From: Stenotrophomonas sp. MMGLT7
GTDB lineage: Bacteria; Pseudomonadota; Gammaproteobacteria; Xanthomonadales; Xanthomonadaceae
Reading direction: 5' to 3'
Length of the DNA stretch: 51,723 bases
NCBI RefSeq assembly: GCF_021168555.1
Contig: NZ_JAJOZS010000016.1
Location: 1 to 51,723 of the forward strand
The translations under genes were made by a program, and so were the position numbers. The notes beneath the pieces are model-generated. The model worked only from the letters and a program-made list of their open reading frames with translations, made no database searches and was not told where the DNA came from. Below are positions 1 to 8,403 of this stretch, piece after piece; within the stretch, counting starts at the first letter, position 1, and every line of letters starts with the position of its first letter.

Positions 1-46
1 TGGGGCTCTACCGGTAGAGCCCCATCGCGACTGAAGTCGCTCCTAC
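1..46. repeat. GTAG-type palindromic repeat, cut by window edge
   Basis: Right arm and centre of a REP-like palindrome whose complete form is seen at 25540-25607. The outer end reads CTCCTAC, the complement of the GTAG that opens the left arm elsewhere. The left arm is missing because the window begins inside the element. A further partial CTCCT copy follows at 50-57. The family resembles the SMAG (GTAG) repeats described in Stenotrophomonas maltophilia; this assignment is from memory of that family. Confidence 0.8.
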
Positions 47-76
47 AGTCGCTCCTGCACGAGGGCCCGCCCGCGG

Positions 77-1441
77 TCAGTAGGCGAACGCCTCGAACAG
101 CGGGTCCACGCTGCCCTGCCACGCACCGTGGAACAGCTCCAGCTTGCGGTCGGCCGCGGTGAGCCCGGAGCCGGCGATCTGCAGCAGCGGATCGAGGTAC
201 TGCGACTCGTCGCTGCCGCTGCCATCGATGCGGGCGCGGCGGCGCAGGCCTTCGACGGCGATGTCCAGCGCGCGCGCGGCCAGCTCGCGCACGGTCTCGT
301 TGCGGAACGGCAGGCGCAGGCCGTGCCTGGGCACGCCGTCGCGCAGGGCATGGCGCTCGGCCAGGGTGAAGTCCTTGACCAGGTCCCAGGCCGCGTCCAG
401 CGCGGTGGCGTCGTACAGCAGGCCCACCCAGAACGCCGGCAGCGCCAGCAACCGGTCTTCGGTGCCGGCATCGGCGCCGCGCATCTCCAGGTACTTCTTC
501 AGCCGCACCTCGGGGAAGGCGGTGGTCATGTGATCGGACCAGTCGCGCAGCGTCGGCAGCACGCCGGGCAGCGCCGGCAGCCGCCCGGCCAAGAAGTCGC
601 GGAAGCTCTGCCCGGCGGCATCGACGTAGGTGCCGTCGCGATAGCTGAAGTACATCGGCACGTCGAGCAGGTAGTCGACGTAGCGCTCGTAGCCGAAGCC
701 GTCCTCGAACACGAAGTCGAGCATGCCGGTGCGGCCGGCGTCGGTGTCGGTCCAGATGTGCGAGCGCCAGCTCTGGTAGCCGTTGGGCCGGCCTTCGGTG
801 AACGGCGAATCGGCGAACAGCGCGGTGGCGATCGGCTGCAGCGCCAGCGACACGCGGAACTTCTTCGCCATGTCCGCCTCGTCGGCGTAGTCGAGGTTGA
901 CCTGCACCGTGCAGGTGCGGGTCATCATGTCCAGCCCGAGCTTGCCGACCCGCGGCATGTAGTCGCGCATGATCCGGTAGCGGCCCTTGGGCATCCACGG
1001 CATTTCCTCGCGCCGCCATTTCGGCTGGAAGCCCATGCCGAAGAAGCCCAGGCCCAGCTCGCCGGCCACTTCGCCGACCTCGCGCAGATGCAGGCCCAGC
1101 TCGTCGCGGGTCTGGTGGACCGTCTGCAGCGCGGCGCCGGACAGTTCCAGCTGCCCGGCCGGCTCCAGCGTCACCGAGGCGCCGTCGCGCAGCAGCGCGA
1201 TGGTGTGGCCATTCTCCTGGTCCGCTGTCCAGCCGAAGCGGGTCAGCCCCCGCAGCAGCGCCTCGATGCCGCGCTCGCCGTCGAACGCCGGCGGGCGCAG
1301 GTCGTCGCGGCGAAACCCGAACTTCTCGTGCTCGGTGCCGATGCGCCACTGCGCGGCCGGCTTCTCGCCGGAAGCCAGCGTGGCGACCAGCTGGGCGCGG
1401 TCGGTGATCGGCGTATCGGCAACGTGGCTGGGACTCGACAA
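77..1441 (-). CDS. gshA: Glutamate-cysteine ligase, GCS2/plant type
   Basis: Catalyses ATP-dependent joining of glutamate and cysteine, the first step of glutathione synthesis, in the cytoplasm. The 454-residue protein has the features of the GCS2 family found in plants and many Proteobacteria: an N-terminal GTEHEKFG segment (about residues 35-42), an acidic LEPAGQLELSG motif (about 91-101), the RYRIMRDYMP segment and the TCTVQVNLDY strand. Length fits the family (about 450). The start is a TTG; an ATG twelve to fourteen bases upstream is in another frame, so no upstream ATG is available. It is read away from the VIT-family gene, with 239 bases between them. Identity is clear; the exact start is less sure. 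Confidence 0.93.
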   Translation of the reverse strand: MSSPSHVADTPITDRAQLVATLASGEKPAAQWRIGTEHEKFGFRRDDLRPPAFDGERGIEALLRGLTRFGWTADQENGHTIALLRDGASVTLEPAGQLELSGAALQTVHQTRDELGLHLREVGEVAGELGLGFFGMGFQPKWRREEMPWMPKGRYRIMRDYMPRVGKLGLDMMTRTCTVQVNLDYADEADMAKKFRVSLALQPIATALFADSPFTEGRPNGYQSWRSHIWTDTDAGRTGMLDFVFEDGFGYERYVDYLLDVPMYFSYRDGTYVDAAGQSFRDFLAGRLPALPGVLPTLRDWSDHMTTAFPEVRLKKYLEMRGADAGTEDRLLALPAFWVGLLYDATALDAAWDLVKDFTLAERHALRDGVPRHGLRLPFRNETVRELAARALDIAVEGLRRRARIDGSGSDESQYLDPLLQIAGSGLTAADRKLELFHGAWQGSVDPLFEAFAY

Positions 1442-1680
1442 GGGCAGGCTCGCATGACGGGGGGAACGGGGCCAGGACAGCGGCCCGGTCTCGCAAGGGC
1501 GGGACTATAGCGTGCCGGCCGTCACCGCCGTATCGCCACCGACGGGGTTGCTGTTTTCCATTCGCCGCCGGCCATGGCCGGCGCGCGGCAGCCGTGCGCG
1601 ACCGCAAACCGATAATCAATCCGGCGTGGCGGCGGCCGCGTTCGCTAAGCTGCGCACCCGATCCCCACCCCCGATACCGC

Positions 1681-2379
1681 ATGACGCGACACCACCCCGA
1701 AGTGCATCGCGCCGGACGCGTCGGCTGGCTGCGTGCGGCCGTGCTCGGCGCCAACGACGGCATCGTCTCCATCGCCGGCCTGGTGGTGGGCGTGGCCGCC
1801 AGCCAGGCCTCGGCCGCCACCATCCTGGCCACCGGCGTCGCCGGCACCGTGGCCGCGGCGATGTCGATGGCCGCCGGCGAGTACGTCTCGGTGCAGACCC
1901 AGGCCGATACCGAACAGGCCGACCTGGCCATCGAGCGGCGCGAACTGCACCAGAGCCCGCAGGCCGAACTGGAGGAACTGGCCGCGATCTACCGCCAGCG
2001 CGGCCTGTCCGCCGCGCTGGCGCTGCAGGTCGCGCAGGAGCTGAGCGCCCACGACGCGCTGGCCGCGCATGCACGCGACGAACTGGGCATCACCCACGCG
2101 CTGCGGCCGCGGCCGGTACAGGCCGCACTGGCCTCGGCCGCGGCCTTCTGCGCCGGAGCGATCCTGCCGATCGGCGCGGCGCTGCTGGCGCCGGTGCAAC
2201 ACGTCGCTGCGGTGACCACCGCGGTCACGCTGGTGGGCCTTTCGATCACCGGTGTCCTCGCCGCCCGCGCCGGTGGCGCCTCGCCGTGGCGCGGCGCGCT
2301 GCGGGTGGTTTTCTGGGGTGCGCTGGCGATGGCCGCCGCGGCGCTGATCGGCCAGTTCTTCGATATCTCCGCCCTCTGA
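1681..2379 (+). CDS. VIT1/CCC1-family iron/manganese transporter
   Basis: A 232-residue membrane protein of the vacuolar iron transporter family, expected to move Fe2+ or Mn2+ across the inner membrane. The N-terminus contains the family signature GANDGIVSIAGLVVGVA (about residues 23-39), followed by the MAAGEYVS motif (about 61-68) that ends the first helical pair. The acidic cytoplasmic metal-binding region follows (QADTEQADLAIERRELHQ onward), then three C-terminal hydrophobic segments. The frame is open further upstream, but the ATG at 1681 puts the signature at the usual distance from the N-terminus. It stands alone between gshA and an AraC regulator. Which metal is moved cannot be told from sequence. 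Confidence 0.88.
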   Translation: MTRHHPEVHRAGRVGWLRAAVLGANDGIVSIAGLVVGVAASQASAATILATGVAGTVAAAMSMAAGEYVSVQTQADTEQADLAIERRELHQSPQAELEELAAIYRQRGLSAALALQVAQELSAHDALAAHARDELGITHALRPRPVQAALASAAAFCAGAILPIGAALLAPVQHVAAVTTAVTLVGLSITGVLAARAGGASPWRGALRVVFWGALAMAAAALIGQFFDISAL

Positions 2380-2421
2380 GGCGCGTCGTGATCGCAGTCG
2401 CGTAGCCGCGGCAGGCGAATC

Positions 2422-2463
2422 GCACCCGGGACGAAGACCATGGCTCGTCCGCATCCCGGGTCC
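2422..2463. repeat. Imperfect hairpin around ACCCGGG
   Basis: The arms ACCCGGGACGA (2424-2434) and TCGTCCGCATCCCGGGT (2445-2461) pair imperfectly around a short loop. It lies just downstream of the VIT gene and may end its transcript, but there is no T-tract. Similar CCCGGG-rich hairpins recur near 6340 and 10130, so it may be a dispersed repeat. Confidence 0.4.
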
Positions 2464-2535
2464 GCGTCGCCCGCCGCGGCAGCGGATCGCGCTCGGCCGA
2501 CCCGCACCGGCCCGTCCATGTAGCATCGCCCGGCC

Positions 2536-3369
2536 ATGAACACTGCCACGCCCTTCCCCCATGCCCTGCTCGCGCAGATGGCGACACTCGTCGACTGCGG
2601 CCGCGCCGAGGGTTTCGTCTGCCTCAGCGCGCGCCGCGAGCACGGCGCCCGCTCGGTGGACATCCCGCGCCCGCAACTGACGATCCTGCTGCAGGGACGC
2701 AAGCAGGTGCGCACCGCGACGCGGTCGCTGCAGTTCGTGCCGGGCGACCTGCTGCTGGTCGCCCAGCCGTGCCGCATCGACATGGTCAATGTCCCCGATC
2801 CCGCCAGCGGTACCTACCTGAGCGCGGTGATCCCGTTGTGCGAGGAGGTGCTGGTCGCCGCGCGCGCGCTGTGGAACGAGCCGCTGCCGGCCGACACCGG
2901 CGATATCGCGCAGCTGCCCGCGGCCGAGTTCGAGCAGCCCCTGCTGCAGTGGCGCGCGTCCCTCGAGCAGGGCCGCTACATCGAGGCCCGCCTCGCCCTG
3001 GCGGCGCTGGTGGTGGCGCTGTGCCGGCGCGGCCACAGCGCGCTGTTGTTGCCGCCGCCGCCCAGCCTTGCCGCGCGCGTCCGCGCGCTGGTCGCCGCGC
3101 AACCGCAGCGCGACTGGCGCTCGCGCGACATCGAGGACCTGCTCGGGCTCAGCGGCGCCACCCTGCGCCGGCACTTGGCGGCCGAGCACACCTCGCTGCG
3201 CCGGCTGGTCGCCGACGCCCGCCTCGCGCATGCGATGGAACTGCTCTACACCACCCGCTGGCCGCTGAAGACCGTGGCCGCCAAGGTCGGCTACCGCTCC
3301 GCCAGCAGCTTCAGCCGCCGCTTCCAGCAACGCTACGGCCTGGACCCGGCGGACATCGGCAACGCCTGA
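2536..3369 (+). CDS. AraC-family transcriptional regulator
   Basis: A 277-residue cytoplasmic regulator. The N-terminal part (about residues 20-150) matches the AraC_N cupin-like effector domain, with IPRPQLTILLQGRKQV and the FVPGDLLLV strand. The C-terminal part carries two helix-turn-helix motifs of the AraC type: DIEDLLGLSGATLRRHL (about 200-216) and the signature WPLKTVAAKVGYRSASSFSRRF (about 242-263). It is followed in the same direction, after 158 bases, by the exported metallo-beta-lactamase-fold protein, which is a plausible target. AraC_N regulators of this kind (YqhC-like) often respond to small organic or aldehyde ligands; the ligand here is unknown. Confidence 0.9.
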   Translation: MNTATPFPHALLAQMATLVDCGRAEGFVCLSARREHGARSVDIPRPQLTILLQGRKQVRTATRSLQFVPGDLLLVAQPCRIDMVNVPDPASGTYLSAVIPLCEEVLVAARALWNEPLPADTGDIAQLPAAEFEQPLLQWRASLEQGRYIEARLALAALVVALCRRGHSALLLPPPPSLAARVRALVAAQPQRDWRSRDIEDLLGLSGATLRRHLAAEHTSLRRLVADARLAHAMELLYTTRWPLKTVAAKVGYRSASSFSRRFQQRYGLDPADIGNA

Positions 3370-3527
3370 GCCGGCCGGCGCATCCTCCCGCCATCGGCGG
3401 AAGGGCCGGGCACGCGGCCCGCCCACGCACGCCGAGCGCCCGGCGCAGGCGAATGAGCGATTCGCGCAGGCGTTCGCGGCCAGCATGGACCCACCGCGGC
3501 GACCGCCGCCCAGTCCCTGGAGGTCCC

Positions 3528-4511
3528 ATGCCGTCTTCCCTGTCCCGCCGCCTGCTGGCCGCGCTTGCCCTGGCTGGCTGCATCCCGGCCGCGCAGGCGG
3601 TCGTCCCGGCCGGCCCGCCCGCTGTCCAGGTCCCCGGCGTCTACCGCCAGGTGATCGGCTCGCTGCACGTCACCGCCCTGTTCGACGGCACCGTCGCACT
3701 GTCGCGGCGGCAACTGCTCGGACTCGATGCAGCACAGGCGACGCGCCTGCTCGACCACCGCTACGTCCCCGAGGATGCCTCGGGCCTGCAGACCGCCGTC
3801 AACGCCTACCTGATCCAGCAGGGGCCGCACCTGCTGCTGGTCGACACCGGCACCGCCGGCTGCTTCGGTCCGGGCCTGGGCCAGGTGCTGGCCAACCTGC
3901 GCGCGGCCGGCTACGACCCGGCGCAGGTCGATGCCGTGCTGCTGACCCATGCCCACCCCGACCACCTGTGCGGCGCGCTCGATGAGCAGGGCCGCGAGGC
4001 CTATCCCAACGCCACGCTGTGGCTGTCCGAGGCCGACGCGGCCTACTGGCTGGACCCGGCCTCGGAAGCGGGCGCGCCGGAGGTCATCAGGCCGGCCTTC
4101 GCGCTGGCACGCAACGCCGTCGCCCCGTACCGGGCCGATGGCCGCCTGCGGCTGTTCAAGCCGGGCCAGGCGCTGCCCGGCAACGCCACCGCGCTGGACT
4201 CGCACGGGCATACGCCGGGACACGTGTCCTACCTGTTCGACGGCGGCCAGGGCGAGCGGCTGCTGGTGTGGGGCGACATCGTGCACTACCACGCCGTGCA
4301 GTTCGCCCGTCCGGACGCCTCGTTCGAGGCGGACAGCGACCGCGACGCGGCGATCGCCTCGCGCAGGACGCTGCTGGCGCAGGCGGCCGACCGCGGCTGG
4401 TGGGTGGCCGGGGCGCACATGCCGTTCCCCGGGCTGGGCCATGTGCGTCGCCAGGACCAGGCCTACGCCTGGGTGCCGGGCGAGTTCTCGCCGCTGCCCG
4501 AGGCGCCGTAG
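3528..4511 (+). CDS. Exported metallo-beta-lactamase-fold hydrolase
   Basis: A 327-residue MBL-fold enzyme. The zinc-binding motif is THAHPDH (His141, His143, Asp145, His146), with later ligands in the SHGHTPGHV and VWGDIVHYH segments. The N-terminus is an export signal: two Arg at 7-8, a hydrophobic stretch, then LAGC at 15-18, which fits a lipobox, while AQA at 22-24 could be a signal peptidase I site. It is therefore periplasmic or membrane-anchored. The ATG at 3528 is preceded by TGGAGG five bases upstream, which decides the start even though the frame is open for 750 bases above it. The overall pattern resembles the lactonase/quinoprotein-relay branch rather than true beta-lactamases; substrate unknown. 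Confidence 0.87.
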   Translation: MPSSLSRRLLAALALAGCIPAAQAVVPAGPPAVQVPGVYRQVIGSLHVTALFDGTVALSRRQLLGLDAAQATRLLDHRYVPEDASGLQTAVNAYLIQQGPHLLLVDTGTAGCFGPGLGQVLANLRAAGYDPAQVDAVLLTHAHPDHLCGALDEQGREAYPNATLWLSEADAAYWLDPASEAGAPEVIRPAFALARNAVAPYRADGRLRLFKPGQALPGNATALDSHGHTPGHVSYLFDGGQGERLLVWGDIVHYHAVQFARPDASFEADSDRDAAIASRRTLLAQAADRGWWVAGAHMPFPGLGHVRRQDQAYAWVPGEFSPLPEAP

Positions 4512-4546
4512 GCAGGCACTCTCCTTGAGCTGGTGAGCAAGGCAAG

Positions 4547-4693
4547 CCCCCTTCTCCCGCTTGCGGGGCTGGGCACCCTCGGGGTGGAAGGTGCCCGAAG
4601 GGCGGATGGGGGCTGCCGGGAGCACGGGAAAGCCACCGCAAAAGCCCCCCCATCCGGCGCTGCGCGCCACCTTCCCCCGCAAGCGGGAGAAGG
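4547..4693. repeat. Long inverted repeat, hairpin-forming
   Basis: The outer arms, CCCCTTCTCCCGCTTGCGGGG (4547-4567, first 20 bases shown in effect) and CCCCCGCAAGCGGGAGAAGG (4674-4693), are near-perfect inverted copies. A second inner pair, AGGGCGGATGGGGGCT (4599-4614) and AGCCCCCCCATCC (4643-4655), gives a 147-base folded element. It sits between the convergent MBL-fold gene and engB, where it may serve as a two-way terminator. Dispersed repeats with CTCCCGCTTGCGGGAG arms occur widely in high-GC Proteobacteria. Confidence 0.72.
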
Positions 4694-4707
4694 AAAAGCC
4701 GCCTGGA

Positions 4708-5340
4708 TCAGCCTGCCGGCGTCTCGTCCGCCACAGCCGGATTCAGCCCCAGCCAGCCGCCGACCACCTCGCGCGCCTCGTCCACGCCCTGCCTGGACTC
4801 GCCCGAGTACGCCTGCACCGTCACCGAGTCGGCAAAGCGCGAGGCCAGTTCCTTGCGCACCTTCTGCAGCGTCTGCGCCTGCTGGCCGCGGCCGAGCTTG
4901 TCGGCCTTGGTCAGCAGCGCGTGCGCCGGCAGCCCGCGATTGACCGCGTAGCCGAGCATCTGCAGGTCGTAGTCCTTGAGCGGATGGCGGATGTCCATCA
5001 CCACCACCAGCCCCTTGAGCGCCTCGCGGGTGCGGAAATAGCGGTCGATGAAGGCCTGCCAGTGCGCCTGCAGCTCCTGCGGCACCTTGGCGTAGCCGTA
5101 GCCGGGCAGGTCCACCAGGTAGCGCTGCGGCTGCACCTCGAAGAACACCAGCTGCTGCGTGCGGCCCGGTGTCTTGGAGACCCGCGCCAGCGCGTTCTGG
5201 CGGGTCAGCGCGTTGAGCGCGCTGGACTTGCCGGCGTTGGAGCGGCCGGCGAAGGCGACCTCCCAGCCGCCGTCCTCGGGCAATTGCCCGGCGTTGTGGG
5301 CCGAAAGCAGGTAGCGGGCACGTTCTAGCAGTTGCGACAT
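4708..5340 (-). CDS. engB: Ribosome-biogenesis GTP-binding protein EngB/YihA
   Basis: An essential TRAFAC-class GTPase that acts in ribosome assembly and, in well-studied bacteria, is needed for normal septation. The 210-residue product shows the expected motifs: G1 GRSNAGKS (32-39), G3 DLPGYG, and G4 TKAD. The ATG at 5340 gives MSQLLERARY, a typical EngB N-terminus, although the frame remains open upstream. It is transcribed away from cytochrome c4, with about 200 bases between them, an arrangement (engB divergent from a c4-type cytochrome) common in gammaproteobacteria. Confidence 0.95.
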   Translation of the reverse strand: MSQLLERARYLLSAHNAGQLPEDGGWEVAFAGRSNAGKSSALNALTRQNALARVSKTPGRTQQLVFFEVQPQRYLVDLPGYGYAKVPQELQAHWQAFIDRYFRTREALKGLVVVMDIRHPLKDYDLQMLGYAVNRGLPAHALLTKADKLGRGQQAQTLQKVRKELASRFADSVTVQAYSGESRQGVDEAREVVGGWLGLNPAVADETPAG

Positions 5341-5543
5341 GGCAGCGGTCGTCGAAGCGGAAGGAGGGCGACGGCAGCGCGGAGCGGGTCGCAGGGCCGC
5401 CAGTGTATGCGGATCGGCCGGCAGCCGCTGGCGCCGCGATGCTGCGGTGTTCGTTGACCCTGCCGACCGCGGCGGGGAATAATCCGGCGGCCTGCCTTCC
5501 AGCCCTCGCCGCCATGCGGGCCAGGCCATACGGAGCTTCAGCT

Positions 5544-6332
5544 ATGCGCCACGCTCGCGTTCTCGTCCCCGCCGCATTGGCCGCCTGCATCCTCGCCGCC
5601 GTCGCCCTGGCGCAAAGCACGGTGACCCCGGTCCCGGACAACGAGCCGGTGCGCACGCTGCCGCTGGAAATCGACCTGGCCAAGACCGACTGGGGCGATC
5701 CGGCGGCCGGGCAGGCCAAGGCCGCGGTCTGCGCCGCCTGCCACGGCGTGGACGGCAACTCGCCGATCGAGATGTACCCGCGCATCGCCGGCCAGAGCGA
5801 GCGCTACATCGCCCACCAGCTGGCGCTGATGGCCAACGGCCAGCGCAGCGACGGCATGGTGGCGGTGATGCTGCCGTTCGTGCAGGACCTCACCGCGCAG
5901 GACATGCGCGACCTCGGCGCCTGGTTCGCCACCCAGCGCGCCGGCAGCGGCCTGGCCGACGACGCCGAGGTCGACGAAGGCCCGTACGCGGGCATGAAGT
6001 TCTACGAGATCGGGCAGAAGCTCTACCGCGGCGGCGACCCCGCGCGCGGCGTCCCCGCCTGCATGGCCTGCCACGGCCCCACCGGCGCCGGCAACCCGGG
6101 CCCGGCCTACCCGCACCTGGGCGGGCAGTACGCCGCCTACACGGCGCGCAGGCTGCAGGAGTACCAGGCCGGCGCCATGGGAGCCGACCAGCCGCTGGCC
6201 GCGATCATGGCGCAGGTGGCCAAGCCGCTCACCGAGCAGGAGATCCAGGGACTGGCCAGCTACCTGCAGGGCCTGCACGACCGCGCCGACGACGAGGCCG
6301 CCGCCGCGCAGGAACGGGCGCAGGCCCCCTGA
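5544..6332 (+). CDS. Dihaem cytochrome c4-type protein
   Basis: A periplasmic electron carrier of 262 residues. A signal peptide spans about residues 1-24 (ALA-Q cleavage likely). Two haem-binding sites are present, CAACH at 63-67 and CMACH at 173-177, each within a class I cytochrome c domain; later methionines (for example in GAMGADQPLAAIMAQ) may be axial ligands. The two-domain layout and length are those of cytochrome c4, which passes electrons from the bc1 complex to terminal oxidases. The ATG at 5544 has GGAG eight bases upstream. Followed by a strong hairpin and then dsbA. Confidence 0.92.
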   Translation: MRHARVLVPAALAACILAAVALAQSTVTPVPDNEPVRTLPLEIDLAKTDWGDPAAGQAKAAVCAACHGVDGNSPIEMYPRIAGQSERYIAHQLALMANGQRSDGMVAVMLPFVQDLTAQDMRDLGAWFATQRAGSGLADDAEVDEGPYAGMKFYEIGQKLYRGGDPARGVPACMACHGPTGAGNPGPAYPHLGGQYAAYTARRLQEYQAGAMGADQPLAAIMAQVAKPLTEQEIQGLASYLQGLHDRADDEAAAAQERAQAP

Positions 6333-6339
6333 CGCCCCG

Positions 6340-6356
6340 GCCCGGGCAGCCCGGGC
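6340..6356 (+). terminator. Hairpin after cytochrome c4
   Basis: GCCCGGG (6340-6346), three-base loop, CCCGGGC (6350-6356): a perfect seven-base stem starting eight bases after the cytochrome stop codon. There is no clear T-run, so it is a candidate terminator only. The sequence continues into a CCGGGCAAGGCC-type element (6350-6379) that may be part of a dispersed repeat. Confidence 0.5.
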
Positions 6357-6621
6357 AAGGCCGAAGGCCGCACCCGGGTCGCCACGGCGAGGGGGATGGC
6401 CATGCCCCCGGCGCGCTGCGCTCGCCTTGGCCATGCGCAGGCTGACGTGCGGCGAGCCTCCTCCGGCCACGCCTGCGCGACGACCGATTCCACCGCGGCT
6501 TGATCCAACCCCCTTCCCCGCGGCGGCGAATCGGCGAGAATCGGCCATCGTCCAGCCGCCCGCGCCGCCACGATCTCCCTTGCCCGCCGGCATGAGCGCC
6601 GGCCTACCTTGTACCGGAGCC

Positions 6622-7275
6622 ATGATGAAATCCCTCTCCCGCCTGTTGCTGCCCTGCCTGATGCTGGCGTTCCTCGTCCCGCTGGCCGCCAGCGCCGCCC
6701 CCGCCGCGCTGGTGCCCGGCGTGGACTACGACGTGATCCCCGAGCCGAAGCCCTACGCGCCGCTGCAGGGCAAGATCGAGGTGGCCGAGGTATTCGGCTA
6801 CGTCTGCGTGCACTGCGCCCACTTCGAGCCGATGTTCGAGGCCTGGGCCGCCAAGCAGCCGCAGGACGTGCGGGTGACGCCGGTGCCGGCCGCGTTCGGC
6901 GGCCCGTGGAACGCCTTCGCCCGCGCCTACTTCGCCGCCTCTGACCTGGGCGTGGCCAAGCGCAGCCACCGTGCCATGTACGAGGCGCTGCACGACAAGC
7001 GCAGCATGCCGATGCAGAACGTCTCGCCGGAGGAGCTGGCCGGCTTCTACGCGGCCTACGGCGTGCAGCCGGCACGCTTCGTCGAGGTGCTGCGCAGCCC
7101 CGAGGTGGACCGGCAGATGCAGGTCGCGCGCGACTTCGCCAGCAACAGCGGCCTGGCCGGCACGCCGACGATCATCGTCAACGGCAAGTACCTGGTGAAG
7201 GGCAAGAGCTTCGAGGACATCCTGCGCATCACCGATGCGCTGGTGGCCCAGGAGCGCGCCGCCGGGGAGCGCTGA
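6622..7275 (+). CDS. dsbA: Thiol:disulfide interchange protein, DsbA family (first of tandem pair)
   Basis: A periplasmic oxidant of 217 residues that introduces disulfides into exported proteins. A signal peptide covers about residues 1-25 (LAASAA). The thioredoxin-fold active site is CVHC (62-65) in EVFGYVCVHCAHF, and the cis-proline loop is GTPTIIVNG near the C-terminus. GGAG at 6616-6619 lies two bases before the ATG at 6622 and five before the ATG at 6625, so translation may begin at the second Met. The next gene encodes a second DsbA with the same EVFGYVC context, indicating an old duplication. Confidence 0.93.
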   Translation: MMKSLSRLLLPCLMLAFLVPLAASAAPAALVPGVDYDVIPEPKPYAPLQGKIEVAEVFGYVCVHCAHFEPMFEAWAAKQPQDVRVTPVPAAFGGPWNAFARAYFAASDLGVAKRSHRAMYEALHDKRSMPMQNVSPEELAGFYAAYGVQPARFVEVLRSPEVDRQMQVARDFASNSGLAGTPTIIVNGKYLVKGKSFEDILRITDALVAQERAAGER

Positions 7276-7277
7276 GG

Positions 7278-7374
7278 GGCCGGGATTCGGGATTGGGGGA
7301 TTCGGGATTGGCGAAGCCCTGTTCCCGATTTGCCGGAATCCCCAATCCCCAATCCCCAATCCCCAATCCCGGCC
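7278..7374. repeat. Inverted repeat with CCCCAAT heptamer run
   Basis: The left part (7278-7311) carries GGGATT/GGGATTC units and the right part (7334-7373) carries at least four tandem CCCCAAT heptamers, complementary to the left. The element begins two bases after the dsbA stop codon. It can fold into a long hairpin and may end the dsbA transcript. Runs of this heptamer are a familiar dispersed repeat in Xanthomonas and relatives (from memory). Confidence 0.78.
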
Positions 7375-7565
7375 GCTCCGCTGAATCGTCCGTGCACCGG
7401 GCGCGGGGCGGCGCTTGACGGACCGGTCCGCCGGCGCCATCTGCACGATGTCACCATCGCGGCGGGGTGCATCATCCCGTTCCCGGATGACCGCATGTCA
7501 TCATGTCGGCTTCGGCCGGCACCGATGCCGGCCACGTTCCCGCTCCCGGTTGGAGACCCACGCAC

Positions 7566-8387
7566 ATGAAGATCCGTTACGCCCTGGTACTCACTGCCCT
7601 CCTCCCGATCCTGGTGGCCTGCAAGGCCCAGGACGGCAGCGCCGACACCGCGGCGGCCGACAATGCCCCGGCGGCGACCGCGCCGGCCGAGGCCACGCCC
7701 GCCCCCACCGACGCAGCCCCCGCCGCCGGCACCGGCAGCGAGGCCCCGGCCGATGCCGACACCGCCGCAGCGCCGGCACCTGCCGCCGCCGCGGCCACGC
7801 CTCCCAGCGGTCCTGCCCCGGTGGCCGGTACCGACTACCTGGAGATCGACGGCGGCCAGCCGTTCCAGCCGGTGGCCGGCAAGATCGAGGTGGCCGAGGT
7901 GTTCGGCTACGTCTGCCCGGCCTGCGCGCGCTTCCAGCCGCTGGTCGATCCGTGGAAGGCCGGCCTGCCGGCCGACGTGAACTTCGTCTACGTGCCGGCG
8001 CTGTTCGGCGGCACCTGGGACGACTACGCCCGCGCCTTCTACGCCGCGCAGTCGCTGGGCGTGGAGGAGAAGACCCACGACGCGCTGTACAAGGCGATCC
8101 ACGTCGACCAGACCCTGAAGGGCGAGCGCGGCCGCGACTCTGTGCAGGACATCGCCAACTTCTACGGCAAGTACGGCGTCGATCCCAAGCAGTTCGCCGA
8201 CACCATGGCCAGCTTCGGCGTCAACGCGCGCATCAACCGCGCCAAGCAGTTCGCCGCCCGCAGCAAGATCACCGGCACCCCGTCGCTGATCGTGGACGGC
8301 AAGTACCTGGTCAAGGGCAAGAGCTACGAGGACATGCTGCGCATCGCCGACCACCTGATCGCCCGCGAGCGCGCCGCCGGCCAGTAA
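7566..8387 (+). CDS. DsbA-family lipoprotein with low-complexity linker (second of tandem pair)
   Basis: A 273-residue disulfide oxidoreductase. The N-terminus is a lipoprotein signal with lipobox LVAC (Cys19), so the protein should be tethered to a membrane facing the periplasm. Residues about 25-85 are an Ala/Pro/Thr/Asp-rich, probably unstructured spacer. The DsbA domain follows, with active site CPAC (117-120) and cis-Pro loop GTPSLIVDG. The active-site dipeptide differs from the preceding DsbA (VH), which should change its redox potential. An ATG at 7566 is preceded by TTGGAG ten bases upstream. The next gene starts 16 bases after its stop, so the two may be co-transcribed. Confidence 0.9.
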   Translation: MKIRYALVLTALLPILVACKAQDGSADTAAADNAPAATAPAEATPAPTDAAPAAGTGSEAPADADTAAAPAPAAAAATPPSGPAPVAGTDYLEIDGGQPFQPVAGKIEVAEVFGYVCPACARFQPLVDPWKAGLPADVNFVYVPALFGGTWDDYARAFYAAQSLGVEEKTHDALYKAIHVDQTLKGERGRDSVQDIANFYGKYGVDPKQFADTMASFGVNARINRAKQFAARSKITGTPSLIVDGKYLVKGKSYEDMLRIADHLIARERAAGQ

Positions 8388-8403
8388 GCAGCAAGAAACC
8401 GCC

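Noticed and set aside
3528-4511. AHL lactonase or beta-lactamase call for the MBL-fold protein
   Set aside because: The HxHxDH motif alone does not set the substrate, and an export signal argues against a standard cytoplasmic AHL lactonase.
7334-7373. Possible CRISPR-like tandem repeat
   Set aside because: The repeat unit is seven bases with no spacers; it is a simple heptamer run within an inverted repeat.
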